Assembly: GCA_022825725.1 (NCBI GenBank)
Contig: JAJDWE010000055.1
Coordinates: forward strand, 92,919 to 156,918
From: Gemmatimonadota bacterium
GTDB taxonomy: Bacteria > Gemmatimonadota > Gemmatimonadetes > Palauibacterales > Palauibacteraceae
Direction: 5' to 3'
DNA: 64,000 nt
Shown: positions 16,644-25,284 of the stretch, one piece after another
Numbering within the stretch: the stretch's first letter is position 1
How the letters are laid out: every line of letters starts with the position of its first letter
Notes under the pieces: generated by a model
Database searches by the model: none
What the model was told of the DNA's origin: nothing
The model's input: the letters and a program-made list of their open reading frames with translations, nothing else
Position numbers and translations under genes: made by a program

Positions 16644-18632
16644 TCAGTTCGACGCGCCCGATGTCACCTCGCTCCCTTCACCGTCCGCGCTCGGGCGGCG
16701 CGACCGGCCCGGCGTCGCCAGGTACAGCTCGATCCCGATCAGCGCGAGCGCGAGCACGATCATCCACGGGGCCATGTCCCGGCCCCGCCGCGCTCGAAAG
16801 ATACCGTCTTCCCAGGCGCTCGCGTCGGGGCCTGCCGTGAATACCGGCCGGCCAGCGAACAGTTCCTCGAGTTCGCGCCGCGCCATCGGCGTGGGATCGG
16901 CCTCCTCCGCCGGCACGTTCGCCGCGAAGTGCGTTTCCACGCCCGCCCCGTCGCTCCCGGTACCCCGGACCGCATACACCCCCGCCCTGAGCGGCGTGAA
17001 TCGCGCTCCGCCCTCCACGCCGCGCACCGTCCCGTCGGGGGATTCGACCTCGCTCGCCCACTCCGGGAGGGTCAGCTGCCGCCCCGCCCCGAAATCGGCG
17101 AAGGGCCAGGTGGCCAGGTGCGACCAGTGCACGAGGAGCGCTTCGAGGAAGGGGACCATGGCGGGATGCGCGGGGAGGTCGCTCGCGTCGGCCGTGAGCG
17201 GCGAAGCGAGGACCAACGCCATCCGATCACCCGACTCGGTGCGGATGAGCCAGGGTTCGCCGTCTTCCGTGCGCAGCAGCGCCGTGTCGGCGGCCGACCC
17301 GCCGCCCGTCGCGCGAAGGAGATAGCGCTGCCGGACCCGAACCCCCGAGAGCGAGAACGCGGCCTCCGGCTCCGCGAGTCCGAGGTCGCCCGATCCCGCA
17401 TCGACGCGCGCCTGCCAGGCGATCCCGACGGAGGCCAATCCCTGGTTGAAGGCCGCGAGATCCACCGGGTCCTCGGGCGGAACGAAGACGACGGTCCCCG
17501 CGCCCTCCCACGGCGCGCCGACGCTCGCGTCCCCGTCCACGACCGCGACGGCCCCGTTTCCTCCCGCTCCGAGCCTTCCTCCGTCGCGGAGCGTTTCGAT
17601 CCCGAGTCCGACGAAGCTCGCCGCGTCGCCGTGGAAGCGGACCGTGGGAGGAGGCACGATACGGATCGCGAAGTAGCGCAAGTCGTCGGCCCGCGCGCCG
17701 GCGGGGTTCACCTCCAGCCGCCCCTCGTGCAGCCCCGGCCCCAGTTCGGGCAGGCCGAGGACGGCGCTCGCTCCCCAAGGGGCCCGGGCGGCGCCGGCGA
17801 GCCGTCCGTCGAGTTCGAGGCGGATGTCGGCTTCCGCCGCGGCGGCGTCCGGCGGTTCCGGCGGGGCGGCCGGCCCGCTGCGCGCGCTTCGCACGATGAC
17901 GCCGTGTCCCGTCCCCGACGGCGCGGTCGTGCCGCCGGTGAGTTCGACATCGACGAGAGCCCCGTTCGGCTCGGCCGGCGGCCGCGGCGCGTAGACCACG
18001 AGGGGGGCGGCGTCGCCGGCCGCCGCCGGGGCGGTCCGCAGCGCCGACGCCTGGAGGTCCGACAGCAACTGGATTTCGCGCCGCCGCTCGCCGTCGGCCG
18101 GGAGCGCCGCGGCCGCCCGGGCCACGGCGGCGGCCAGGTCGGCTGCGCCGTCCGTCGGCCGGAGTTGCCCGAGCGCCGGCGCGGCCCGCCCGGCGGAAAC
18201 GCCGGCCGCGAGCGGTTCCCCGACGGTGGGGAAGAGCCACACGCGGTCTTCCGGGCGGGCCGCGGCTAGCGCCGACCGGGCGAGCTCCACGAGCGACTCG
18301 AACAGGAGGCGGTCCTCGTCCAGCCGCCCGACGCTTGCCGAGTTGTCCACGATGAGCGCGAGGTCCGTCGGGTCGTGGTCGTGGGCGCCGCCCCGTCCGA
18401 TGAGCGGACCCGCCGCGGCGAGCGCGAGCGCGATGAGGAGGCCGATCCGCACGGCGAGCAGGAGCAGGTCCGAGGCCGCGAGCGATCGCGAGCGCGCGTC
18501 TTCCGCGCGGCTCAGGTAGCGGAGCGCCGGAAAAGACACACGCCGGTCGGTCTGGCGCCGCCGCAGGTGGAGGATGAGGGGCACGACGACGCTGAGCCCG
18601 AGCGCCAGCGCCGACAGGTAGAGGAAGCTCAA
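16644..18632 (-). CDS. BatA-domain membrane protein with a von Willebrand-like domain
   Basis: A 662-residue membrane protein of unknown exact role. The N-terminus SFLYLSALALGLSVVVPLI, followed by LHLRRRQ, is the BatA / aerotolerance N-terminal module (two membrane helices, about 5-25 and 58-78). A VWA-type domain follows with a partial MIDAS motif, LALIVDNSASV. The large extracytoplasmic middle is Ala/Gly-rich and ends in one membrane helix (MAPWMIVLALALIGIELYLA). Start is a TTG at 18632, placed by the family's usual beginning MSFL; GGGGTGGC precedes it. It lies 16 nt behind a DUF58 gene, the common pairing; a MoxR ATPase, normally the third member, is not seen here. Confidence 0.75.
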   Translation of the reverse strand: MSFLYLSALALGLSVVVPLILHLRRRQTDRRVSFPALRYLSRAEDARSRSLAASDLLLLAVRIGLLIALALAAAGPLIGRGGAHDHDPTDLALIVDNSASVGRLDEDRLLFESLVELARSALAAARPEDRVWLFPTVGEPLAAGVSAGRAAPALGQLRPTDGAADLAAAVARAAAALPADGERRREIQLLSDLQASALRTAPAAAGDAAPLVVYAPRPPAEPNGALVDVELTGGTTAPSGTGHGVIVRSARSGPAAPPEPPDAAAAEADIRLELDGRLAGAARAPWGASAVLGLPELGPGLHEGRLEVNPAGARADDLRYFAIRIVPPPTVRFHGDAASFVGLGIETLRDGGRLGAGGNGAVAVVDGDASVGAPWEGAGTVVFVPPEDPVDLAAFNQGLASVGIAWQARVDAGSGDLGLAEPEAAFSLSGVRVRQRYLLRATGGGSAADTALLRTEDGEPWLIRTESGDRMALVLASPLTADASDLPAHPAMVPFLEALLVHWSHLATWPFADFGAGRQLTLPEWASEVESPDGTVRGVEGGARFTPLRAGVYAVRGTGSDGAGVETHFAANVPAEEADPTPMARRELEELFAGRPVFTAGPDASAWEDGIFRARRGRDMAPWMIVLALALIGIELYLATPGRSRRPSADGEGSEVTSGASN

Positions 18633-18648
18633 GCCACCCCGGCTCCCG

Positions 18649-19590
18649 TCATCCGCCGGCCCGCCTGCGCATGAATTGCCGCAGCGCGAGCCCGAGGGGG
18701 GTGTCCGTCGTGAGGAGCGCGTAGTCGGCCCCCCAGCGCAGCGCCTCCTTGCGCCAGCCGTCGACCGCTGCCTCGACCGCCTCCCGGTACTGCCTGCGGA
18801 GCGCGGCGGAGTTCGCGCCCAGCTCCTCGCCCGTCTCGGGGTCGAAGAAGATCGCCTCCCCCTCCGCGGGAAGTTCCCGCTCGCCGGGGTCCATGATGTG
18901 GAACAGGATCACCTCGTGGCCGCGGTGCCGGAGATAGCGCAGCGACAGCCGCGTCGTCTCCGGGTCCACGAGCAGGTCCGAGATGAGCACGACGAGGCCC
19001 CGCCGCTGAAGCCGGCCGGCGATCTCCTTGAGCGCGGAACCCGCATCGGTCCGGCCATCGGCGTTGAGGCGCGTGAGTTCGCCCAGCAGCCGGCGCCAGT
19101 GGCGGCGCGTGGTGCGCGGCGCCAGGTGCGCCCGCAGCGCCTCGTCGAAGGCTATGAGTCCCGTCGCGTCTCCCTGCTGCACGAGGAGCAGCGAAAGCGA
19201 GGCCGCGAGCAGCCGCGCGTAGGCGAGCTTGGTCGGAAAGCGCTCCTCGTCCGACACCCATCCCATGGACCGGCTCACGTCGACGAGAAGGTACGCCCGC
19301 AGGTTCGTCTCCTCCTCGTATTGCTTGATGAAGAGGCGGTCCGTCCTCGCGTAGGCCTTCCAGTCCAGGTAGCGGAGATCGTCGCCGTGATTGTAGGGAC
19401 GATCCTCGGCGAACTCGGCGGAGAAGCCGCGCTTCGGCGAGTCGTGGAGCCCGATCAGAAACCCCTCGACGATATGGCGCGCCACGAGTTCGAGGTGCGA
19501 AAGCCCCACGATCTCGCGCGGACTCGCGAGGTCGAGGCGCTGCCGGGAAGCTTCGAGAGCGGGGGTGAGAGTTGCGGTGCCTTCGGTCAT
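18649..19590 (-). CDS. DUF58 (VWA-fold) protein
   Basis: A 313-residue cytosolic protein of the DUF58 family, which in other genomes is encoded with MoxR AAA+ ATPases and BatA-like proteins and is thought to act in envelope or complex assembly. Typical features: GDDLRYLDWKAYARTDRLFI, then QYEEETNLRAYLLVDVSRSM, which carries a MIDAS-like DxSxS, and LVVLISDLLVDPE. It is the first gene of the minus-strand operon and its ATG at 19590 lies 86 nt from the divergent M28 peptidase start. No clear Shine-Dalgarno sequence is present. Confidence 0.85.
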   Translation of the reverse strand: MTEGTATLTPALEASRQRLDLASPREIVGLSHLELVARHIVEGFLIGLHDSPKRGFSAEFAEDRPYNHGDDLRYLDWKAYARTDRLFIKQYEEETNLRAYLLVDVSRSMGWVSDEERFPTKLAYARLLAASLSLLLVQQGDATGLIAFDEALRAHLAPRTTRRHWRRLLGELTRLNADGRTDAGSALKEIAGRLQRRGLVVLISDLLVDPETTRLSLRYLRHRGHEVILFHIMDPGERELPAEGEAIFFDPETGEELGANSAALRRQYREAVEAAVDGWRKEALRWGADYALLTTDTPLGLALRQFMRRRAGG

Positions 19591-19609
19591 CGGAAAAGAC
19601 TAGCAGCCC

Positions 19610-19627
19610 GTGGCGGAGCCCCGCCAC
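19610..19627. repeat. Perfect 7-bp hairpin in a divergent intergenic region
   Basis: GTGGCGG (19610-19616) and CCGCCAC (19621-19627) are perfect complements around the loop AGCC. The hairpin lies between the divergent DUF58 and M28 genes (19591-19675). It could be part of the M28 leader or a protein-binding site; no poly-U run follows, so it is not a typical terminator. Confidence 0.45.
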
Positions 19628-19675
19628 ACGTCGCGGACTCGCCCTCGGTCGAACGTCTCTCCGGGAAGGAAGCGG

Positions 19676-21166
19676 ATGAAAAGGAAGCTGCCGGGAATCA
19701 CGACGACCCGGGCGGGCGCACGGCCCGCCGCGATGTGGGTCCCGCTGCTGGCCCTCGCGGCCTTCCCCGCGGGCATCTCAGCGCAGAACGAGGCTGGCGC
19801 GACGACGATCACCGCGGACGACCTGCGGCTTCGCATCGGCGCCCTCGCGCACGACTCGATGCGCGGCCGGGCGACGCCGAGCCCGGAACTCGACAAGGCG
19901 GCGCGGCACATCGCCCGCCGTTTCGAGGAGTTCGGCCTCCAGCCGGCGGACGGCGACAGCTATCTGCAGGAGTATCCGCTGACCGCTTCCCGAGCCGGCT
20001 CCCCCGGCCGGCAGCTGCTCGAAATCGACGGTCCCGGCGGGGGCACGATCGACGTGTCCGACTACCTCGCCGTTCCCGGCGGTCGCGGCGAGGCCGCGGG
20101 TCCGCTCGCGATCGTCACGCCCGGCGGCGCGGACCCGCCCCCCGGCGCCGTCGCGGTGATGCCGGTCACGCCCGAGGAGACCCGGCGCGGCCTCGAATCC
20201 GTCCGCGGCATCCTCGATGGCGGCGCGGTCGCCGTCCTGCTCGCGGTCGATGCGTCGGACGACTACTTCGCCGGCATCCGGCGCTTCTACGAGCGGGAGC
20301 GGCTGTCCGTCGGCATGCCGGAGGAACTCGGCGCCCCGGTGGCGCTCGTCCGGGCGCCTGCGCTCCCCGAGCCGCTGCGCGCGGCCCTCGCTTCCGGCGC
20401 GGGCACCAACGCCTACGAGGCGACGGTGCGCACACATTCCGTATTCCGCGAGGAGAGGGCCTTCAACACGATCGGCTGGATCGAGGGTTCGGATCCCGAC
20501 CTCCGCGGCGAGTTCGTCGTCTTCACGGCCCACATGGATCACGTGGGCGTGGGGCGACCCGTCGACGGAGACTCCATCTACAACGGCGCCGATGACGACG
20601 CCTCCGGGACCGCGGCGATCATCGAACTCGCGCAGGCGTTCGCGTCGCTGGAAACGCCGCCCCGCCGCTCCCTCGTATTCCTGACCGTGAGCGGGGAGGA
20701 GCGCGGGCTCCTCGGCTCCGGGTGGTATGCCGAGAACCCGCTGTTCCCCCTTGGGGCGACGGTCGCCAACCTGAACATCGACATGATCGGACGGAACTGG
20801 CGCGACACCCTCGTGGCGATCGGCGCCGACGAGTCGACACTCGGCACGACGCTGCGCCGGACGCTGCGGGAGCACCCGGAACTCGGGCTCGAGATGATCG
20901 ATGACCCGTGGCCGGAGGAGAATTTCTATTTTCGCTCGGACCACTACAATTTTGCGCGGAAGGGTGTGCCCGTTCTCTTCTTCTTCACGGGTACGCACGA
21001 AGACTATCACGGTCCCAACGACGAACCGGACCGGATTCTGTACGACAAGACGGCGCGCATCACGCGTCTCATCTTTCATCTCGGGCAGCGCATCGCCGAC
21101 GCCGACGGGCGGCCCGAGTGGGATCCGGCCGCATACCGGCGGGTTGTAGAGGGCAGCGGCCGATAG
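19676..21166 (+). CDS. Secreted M28-family zinc aminopeptidase
   Basis: A 496-residue exported peptidase. The signal peptide ends near AGISAQ. The M28 catalytic domain begins around residue 270 with FTAHMDHVG (zinc His and catalytic Asp), NGADDDASGTA (bridging Asp), SGEERGLLGS (catalytic Glu and zinc Glu), NIDMIGR (zinc Asp) and HEDYHGPND (zinc His). All five zinc ligands can be seen. A PA-like insert domain (about 110-250) precedes the last part. ATG 19676 is chosen because GGAAGGA lies 6 nt before it; an upstream in-frame ATG at 19610 would mask the signal peptide. It probably degrades peptides outside the cytoplasm for nutrition. Confidence 0.9.
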   Translation: MKRKLPGITTTRAGARPAAMWVPLLALAAFPAGISAQNEAGATTITADDLRLRIGALAHDSMRGRATPSPELDKAARHIARRFEEFGLQPADGDSYLQEYPLTASRAGSPGRQLLEIDGPGGGTIDVSDYLAVPGGRGEAAGPLAIVTPGGADPPPGAVAVMPVTPEETRRGLESVRGILDGGAVAVLLAVDASDDYFAGIRRFYERERLSVGMPEELGAPVALVRAPALPEPLRAALASGAGTNAYEATVRTHSVFREERAFNTIGWIEGSDPDLRGEFVVFTAHMDHVGVGRPVDGDSIYNGADDDASGTAAIIELAQAFASLETPPRRSLVFLTVSGEERGLLGSGWYAENPLFPLGATVANLNIDMIGRNWRDTLVAIGADESTLGTTLRRTLREHPELGLEMIDDPWPEENFYFRSDHYNFARKGVPVLFFFTGTHEDYHGPNDEPDRILYDKTARITRLIFHLGQRIADADGRPEWDPAAYRRVVEGSGR

Positions 21167-21253
21167 GTTCGCCGAGCCCGCAGCGGTCGCCGGGCCGTAG
21201 GGGGCCGCCAGGCCGCCAGTTTCGCCAGGGGCGCCGTCAGGAGAGTGAGTGAC

Positions 21254-21790
21254 ATGTCGGAGCAGGAACAACAGCCGTACGTCGTCGTGGAACGCCGGGC
21301 GTCCGGCGTCGTCGCATTCCTCTGCGGCGCGCTCGTGGGTGCGGGCGTCGCGCTGCTCCTGGCGCCCAAGTCCGGACGCGAGACGCAGGCCGACCTCAAG
21401 GAGGGAGCCCGCCGGCTCAGGGAAGGGACGGGCGAGCGGCTCACGGAGCTCAAGGACACGCTCGGGGAACGCTACGACCGCACGCGCGATCAGGTGGAAA
21501 CGCAGGTGGGGGCCTTCCGCCGGAACGTCGCCGACCGCCAGAAGAAGGCGGGGGAGGCGATCAAGGCGGGGAAGGACGCGGCCCGGCAGGCCCGATCCGA
21601 CCTCGAGGCGCGCGTCTCCGAGTCCAAGGAGGCCTACCGCGCGGCGCTGGCGGAAGGCGAGGCTACGGAGGACCACCCGGAGGATGGATCCGGGGATGGA
21701 TCGGGAGACGGAACCGGAGACGAGGCGGGCGAAGCGCCGGAGGCCGACGAGAAAGCCGGAGACGCGGACGGCGGGGCGTCCCGGGAGTGA
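21254..21790 (+). CDS. YtxH-domain membrane protein
   Basis: A 178-residue protein with one N-terminal membrane segment (about residues 18-38) joined to LLLAPKSGRETQADL, the YtxH hallmark. A long amphipathic, probably coiled-coil region follows (about 45-135), then an acidic Gly/Asp/Glu-rich tail. YtxH proteins are general-stress or envelope-associated proteins of unknown biochemical role. AGGAGAG lies 8 nt before ATG 21254, which is preferred over an in-frame GTG at 21245. smpB begins 4 nt after the stop, so it is probably in the same operon. Confidence 0.75.
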   Translation: MSEQEQQPYVVVERRASGVVAFLCGALVGAGVALLLAPKSGRETQADLKEGARRLREGTGERLTELKDTLGERYDRTRDQVETQVGAFRRNVADRQKKAGEAIKAGKDAARQARSDLEARVSESKEAYRAALAEGEATEDHPEDGSGDGSGDGTGDEAGEAPEADEKAGDADGGASRE

Positions 21791-21793
21791 GCC

Positions 21794-22267
21794 GTGGGCG
21801 ATCGCGATGGGGTCCGGGTCATCGCCCGCAACAGGAAGGCTCGACACGACTACGAGGTGCTCGAACAGTTCGAGGCGGGACTCGTGCTGCGGGGCGCGGA
21901 GGTGAAGTCGCTCCGCGACGGGAAGGCGAGCTTCACGGACTCGTACGGGCGGATCGACGGCGGGGAGGCGTGGCTCCATAATCTCCACATTCCTCCGTAC
22001 GACAAGGCGACGATCGACGCCCCCGACCCGGTGCGCCGGCGAAAGCTCCTGCTCAGGAGGCGGGAGATCGATCGCCTGCGCTCGAAGACGCGCGAGAGCG
22101 GGCTGACGCTCGTGCCGCTGGACATCCATTTTCGGCGCGGCTTCGCCAAGGTCACGCTGGGGCTGGCGCGGGGGAAGAAGCACCGGGATCGGCGGGAGGA
22201 TCTGAAGAGGAAGACGATGCAGCGGGAGGCCGAGCGGGCGAAGAGGGAGGCGGCGCGTGGGGGTTGA
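21794..22267 (+). CDS. smpB: SsrA-binding protein
   Basis: SmpB binds tmRNA and brings it to stalled ribosomes for trans-translation. The 157-residue protein has normal length. Conserved parts: ARNRKARHDYEVLEQFEAGL, LRGAEVKSLRDGKASFTDSY, GEAWLHNLHIPPYD, RRRKLLLRRREIDRL, and a basic helical tail beginning ARGKKHRDRREDLK that enters the mRNA path. Start is GTG 21794. The tmRNA gene itself is not seen in the window. Its end overlaps the next gene by 11 nt. Confidence 0.95.
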   Translation: MGDRDGVRVIARNRKARHDYEVLEQFEAGLVLRGAEVKSLRDGKASFTDSYGRIDGGEAWLHNLHIPPYDKATIDAPDPVRRRKLLLRRREIDRLRSKTRESGLTLVPLDIHFRRGFAKVTLGLARGKKHRDRREDLKRKTMQREAERAKREAARGG

Positions 22268-23516
22268 CCGGGGAGCCGGGAGCGAACGCGACCGGTTCGG
22301 CGCGAGCCGGCGAATCGCGGTGGCCGCCGTCGTCGTCGCGCAGACCGTGCTTTCGGGAACCCTGTCGGGCATCGATGCGCAGACGCCCCCCGAGACGGTT
22401 CAGGCGGAGGTCTCGGGCCGCACCGTGAGTCTCGCCGTCGCGCGACACCGGGCCTACCCCGCGGTCGATGCGGCGGATCTCGCGCTCGCCCTGGAGAGCG
22501 TCGTCGAGGACGTCACGCGAAACGGCGTCTTTTTTCGGGCCCGCCTCCGTGGAGAGACGGTCTCGTTCGAGGCGGAGTCTCCCTTCTTCCGACACGGAGG
22601 ACGCGCGGTGCAGCTGGCGAATCCGCCCTACGAGGAGGGCGGCGCCTTCTGGCTTCCGGCGGAGTTCGTCACTCGGTGGGTGTCGGAGGGACCGCCGCCC
22701 GTCGCCGCCGTGTCCGAGGGGTCCGAGGGGTCCGCCGCATCCCCGGCGTCTCCGTCCCCCCCGCCGCCGCCGGACCCGTTGCCGGCCCGCGTCGACCCGA
22801 CGGCGCCGTGGCGCGTGATCATCGACCCGGGGCACGGCGGCCGGGACCCGGGAACGCTGGGCAGCGCGAGCCACGAGAAGGACATCGTGCTCGCGATCGC
22901 GAAACAGCTGTACGGGGAGCTTGAAGGGCACGAGATGTTCGAGCCTTACCTGACCCGGGAGACGGACGTCTACGTGGACCTCGACGTGCGGTCGCAGTTC
23001 GCGGTGGACCGGGCCGGGGATCTCTTCGTCTCGATCCACGCCAACGCCGCGGCGGACGAGCGGGCGCGCGGGTTCGAGACCATCTTCCTCGGGCAGGCCC
23101 GCTCCGAGGAGGCGCGCGAGGTCGCGCTGCGGGAGAACCGGGGTCCCGAGGTGGATGACGCCCCGGGTTCGCCCTCCGACGTTCAGTTCATCCTCGCGGG
23201 AATGGACCGTAATGAGAATTATGCGGAGTCGCGGCTCTTCGCCGGGTTCGTGCAGAACTCGATCCGAAGCGTCCGGGGCGGCGGGGCCCCCGACCGCGGC
23301 GTCATACAGGGCCCGTGGTGGGTGCTCCTCGGGGCGCTCGTGCGCATGCCGTCGGTGATCGTCGAAGTCGGTTTTCTCTCGAACGATGAAGAGGAGCGCT
23401 ACCTGAACGGCGCGGAAGGACAGGGAGCCATCGCGCGGGCGATCGCGGACGCGATCGTCGCGTACCGGGAGGACGTGCTGCGCCGTTACGCCCCCGCGCC
23501 GGAGTCGGGGTGCTGA
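22257..23516 (+). CDS. N-acetylmuramoyl-L-alanine amidase (Amidase_3)
   Basis: Cuts the bond between MurNAc and the stem peptide in the periplasm, as AmiA/B/C do at the septum. The 419-residue protein has an N-terminal signal (hydrophobic about 20-38, cleavage near GIDAQ), a short uncharacterised domain (about 45-140), a Pro/Ser linker, and an Amidase_3 domain (about 183-412). Zinc ligands and catalytic Glu are visible in IIDPGHGGRDPG, SHEKDIVLAIA, SIHANA and VEVGFLSNDEE. Start is GTG 22257, overlapping smpB by 11 nt. The EnvC-like activator at 8159-9430 is a natural partner. Recycling genes lie downstream. Confidence 0.92.
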   Translation: MGVDRGAGSERDRFGASRRIAVAAVVVAQTVLSGTLSGIDAQTPPETVQAEVSGRTVSLAVARHRAYPAVDAADLALALESVVEDVTRNGVFFRARLRGETVSFEAESPFFRHGGRAVQLANPPYEEGGAFWLPAEFVTRWVSEGPPPVAAVSEGSEGSAASPASPSPPPPPDPLPARVDPTAPWRVIIDPGHGGRDPGTLGSASHEKDIVLAIAKQLYGELEGHEMFEPYLTRETDVYVDLDVRSQFAVDRAGDLFVSIHANAAADERARGFETIFLGQARSEEAREVALRENRGPEVDDAPGSPSDVQFILAGMDRNENYAESRLFAGFVQNSIRSVRGGGAPDRGVIQGPWWVLLGALVRMPSVIVEVGFLSNDEEERYLNGAEGQGAIARAIADAIVAYREDVLRRYAPAPESGC

Positions 23517-24322
23517 GCGCCGGCGGCGGTGTGGCCGTGGAGCGCGCGGCGCCGGTGAGCCGGCGGGCAACGCTGCTCTCCACGCGCTTCGTGGCCCGCG
23601 ATACCTGGTGGCAGGAGTTCGACTGCCCGGACATCGCGGCCGCCTCGCTGCCCGGGCAGTTCGTCATGCTCGGCGTCGGGCTCGACGAGCCGGGAGCCTG
23701 GCTCCTCCCGCGTCCGTTCAGCGTCGGCTGGACGGGCCCAGGCGGCGAGGTCGGCATCCTCCTGCGCGCATACGGACAGGGCACCCGGGCGCTCGCGAAG
23801 CTGGAGGTCGGGCAGACCGCCCTCCTCCTCGGCCCGCTGGGCCGCCCCTTCGATACGGAGGGCGCGGATGTCGAGTGCGTCGCGGGCGGCGTCGGGCTCG
23901 CCCCGTTCATCTTCCTCGCGGCGCGCGAAGCGGCCGCCGGGCGGCGCGTGCGGCTCATCTACGGAGAGCGGGACGCCGGAGCCGTCTTCGACCCTGTGCT
24001 CATCGCCAGCCTCACGGATCACGACCCGGAGTTGTTCACGGAAGACGGGAGCGCCGGCCGGAAGGGCCTCGTGACCGCAGGCCTCGACCCGGCGTCGAGC
24101 GCGCTCCTCCTCGGCTGCGGTCCGACGCCGCTCCTGCGGGCGCTCGCGGCCTTCGCGCGCGAACACGGCCGCCGGCTCCAGGTCTCCGTGGAGGAACACA
24201 TGGGCTGCGGGATCGGCACCTGCCAGGGGTGCGTCGTGCGCGGGGCGGACGGACGCTGGGTGAAGGCGTGCATCGAGGGCTCCGTCTTCCCCGCGGAGGA
24301 ACTCGACTGGGGGGCGATCTGA
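23510..24322 (+). CDS. pyrK: Dihydroorotate dehydrogenase electron-transfer subunit
   Basis: PyrK carries FAD and a 2Fe-2S cluster and passes electrons from PyrD to NAD+. In the 270 residues one sees the ferredoxin-reductase fold: RPFSVGW (FAD), GGVGLAPFIFLA (nucleotide binding), LLGCGPTPLLRALA, and the cluster motif HMGCGIGTCQGC with a fourth Cys 12 residues on (CxxxxCxxC...C). Start is GTG 23510, overlapping the amidase by 7 nt. The gene ends in a CTGA overlap with pyrD, as expected for subunits of one heterotetramer. Confidence 0.93.
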   Translation: MLSAGGGVAVERAAPVSRRATLLSTRFVARDTWWQEFDCPDIAAASLPGQFVMLGVGLDEPGAWLLPRPFSVGWTGPGGEVGILLRAYGQGTRALAKLEVGQTALLLGPLGRPFDTEGADVECVAGGVGLAPFIFLAAREAAAGRRVRLIYGERDAGAVFDPVLIASLTDHDPELFTEDGSAGRKGLVTAGLDPASSALLLGCGPTPLLRALAAFAREHGRRLQVSVEEHMGCGIGTCQGCVVRGADGRWVKACIEGSVFPAEELDWGAI

Positions 24323-25284
24323 CCCCGGCCGCGGCGTCCCCGGGCCTCGTCCAGCGCGTCTTCGGGGCGGAGTTCCCGAGTCCCGTGCTCCTGGCGTCGG
24401 GCACCTGCGGCTACGGGCAGGAATACGCGGACCTCATCCCTCTCGACGAAATCGGCGGGCTCGTCACGAAGGCGGTGAGCCTCGAGCCGCGCCCCGGCAA
24501 CCCGCCGCACCGCGTCGCGGAGACGCCGGGCGGGATGATCAACGCGATCGGCCTCGAGAACCCCGGCCTACACGGCTTCATCGCGGAGAAACTTCCCTGG
24601 CTGCGCGAGCACCTCAGCCGCGCGCAGGTGTTCGTGAACGTCGTTGGGCACTCGGCGGAGGACTTCGCCGCCGTCGTGAGCGGACTCGACGGAGAGGACG
24701 GCTTCCTCGGGTACGAGATCAACGTCTCCTGCCCGAACGTGAAGGGCGGCACGATGTTCGGCACCGACGAGAGAGCGCTGGCCGACCTCGTGGCGCGGCT
24801 CCGCGGCTGCACGGAGCGGCCGCTCGTGATCAAGCTCACGCCGAACGTCCCCGACGTGGGCGACTTCGCCCGCATCTGCGAGGAGGCGGGGGCCGACGGC
24901 CTGAGCGCGATCAACACCTTCCCCGGGATGGTCGTCGACATCTCGCGGCGCGAACCGCTCATCGGCAACCGGTCCGGCGGCGTGAGCGGGCCCGCGATCC
25001 TTCCCATGGGGGTGTACGCGACGTGGCGGGCGCGGCAGACGTGCGGGCTTCCGATCATGGGGATCGGGGGGATCCGCAACGCGGAAGATGCGTTGCAGTA
25101 CGTCCTCGCCGGCGCCTGTCTCGTCCAGATCGGGACGGCGTCGTTCGTCGACCCGGGCGCGGCCGTGGCGGTCCACGAGGGGCTCTCGGAGTACATGCAG
25201 GCGAACGGAGTGGCACGCCTCGAGGATCTCGTGGGGGCCCTCCAGTCCCGGCCGGGCAGGGGCCCCGCGATTCCGGCGGGCTGA
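24319..25284 (+). CDS. pyrD: Dihydroorotate dehydrogenase, class 1B catalytic subunit
   Basis: Oxidises dihydroorotate to orotate in pyrimidine synthesis. Conserved features: PSPVLLASGTCGYG, TKAVSLEPRPGNPPHR, NAIGLENPG, YEINVSCPNVKGG with the class 1B catalytic Cys, VIKLTPNV, AINTF, GVSGPAILP, IMGIGGIRNAEDAL and GTASFVDPG. The start is not an ordinary codon: no ATG, GTG or TTG lies where the family begins. CTG 24319, in a CTGA overlap with pyrK and after a GGGGGGCGAT stretch, gives a 321-residue protein starting (M)TPAAASPGLVQRVFG, which is the right length. GTG 24268 would add 17 residues and overlap pyrK by 55 nt. Confidence 0.9.
   Translation: MTPAAASPGLVQRVFGAEFPSPVLLASGTCGYGQEYADLIPLDEIGGLVTKAVSLEPRPGNPPHRVAETPGGMINAIGLENPGLHGFIAEKLPWLREHLSRAQVFVNVVGHSAEDFAAVVSGLDGEDGFLGYEINVSCPNVKGGTMFGTDERALADLVARLRGCTERPLVIKLTPNVPDVGDFARICEEAGADGLSAINTFPGMVVDISRREPLIGNRSGGVSGPAILPMGVYATWRARQTCGLPIMGIGGIRNAEDALQYVLAGACLVQIGTASFVDPGAAVAVHEGLSEYMQANGVARLEDLVGALQSRPGRGPAIPAG

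Noticed and set aside
13480-17325. A 1281-codon open frame on the plus strand opposite mfd and the BatA-like gene
   Set aside because: Its sequence is rich in Arg, Gly, Asp and Pro without any domain, and it mirrors two well-recognised genes. Such frames arise from high GC at third codon positions.
19778-22372. An 864-codon open frame on the minus strand across M28, YtxH and smpB
   Set aside because: It crosses three clear plus-strand genes and shows no recognisable motif.
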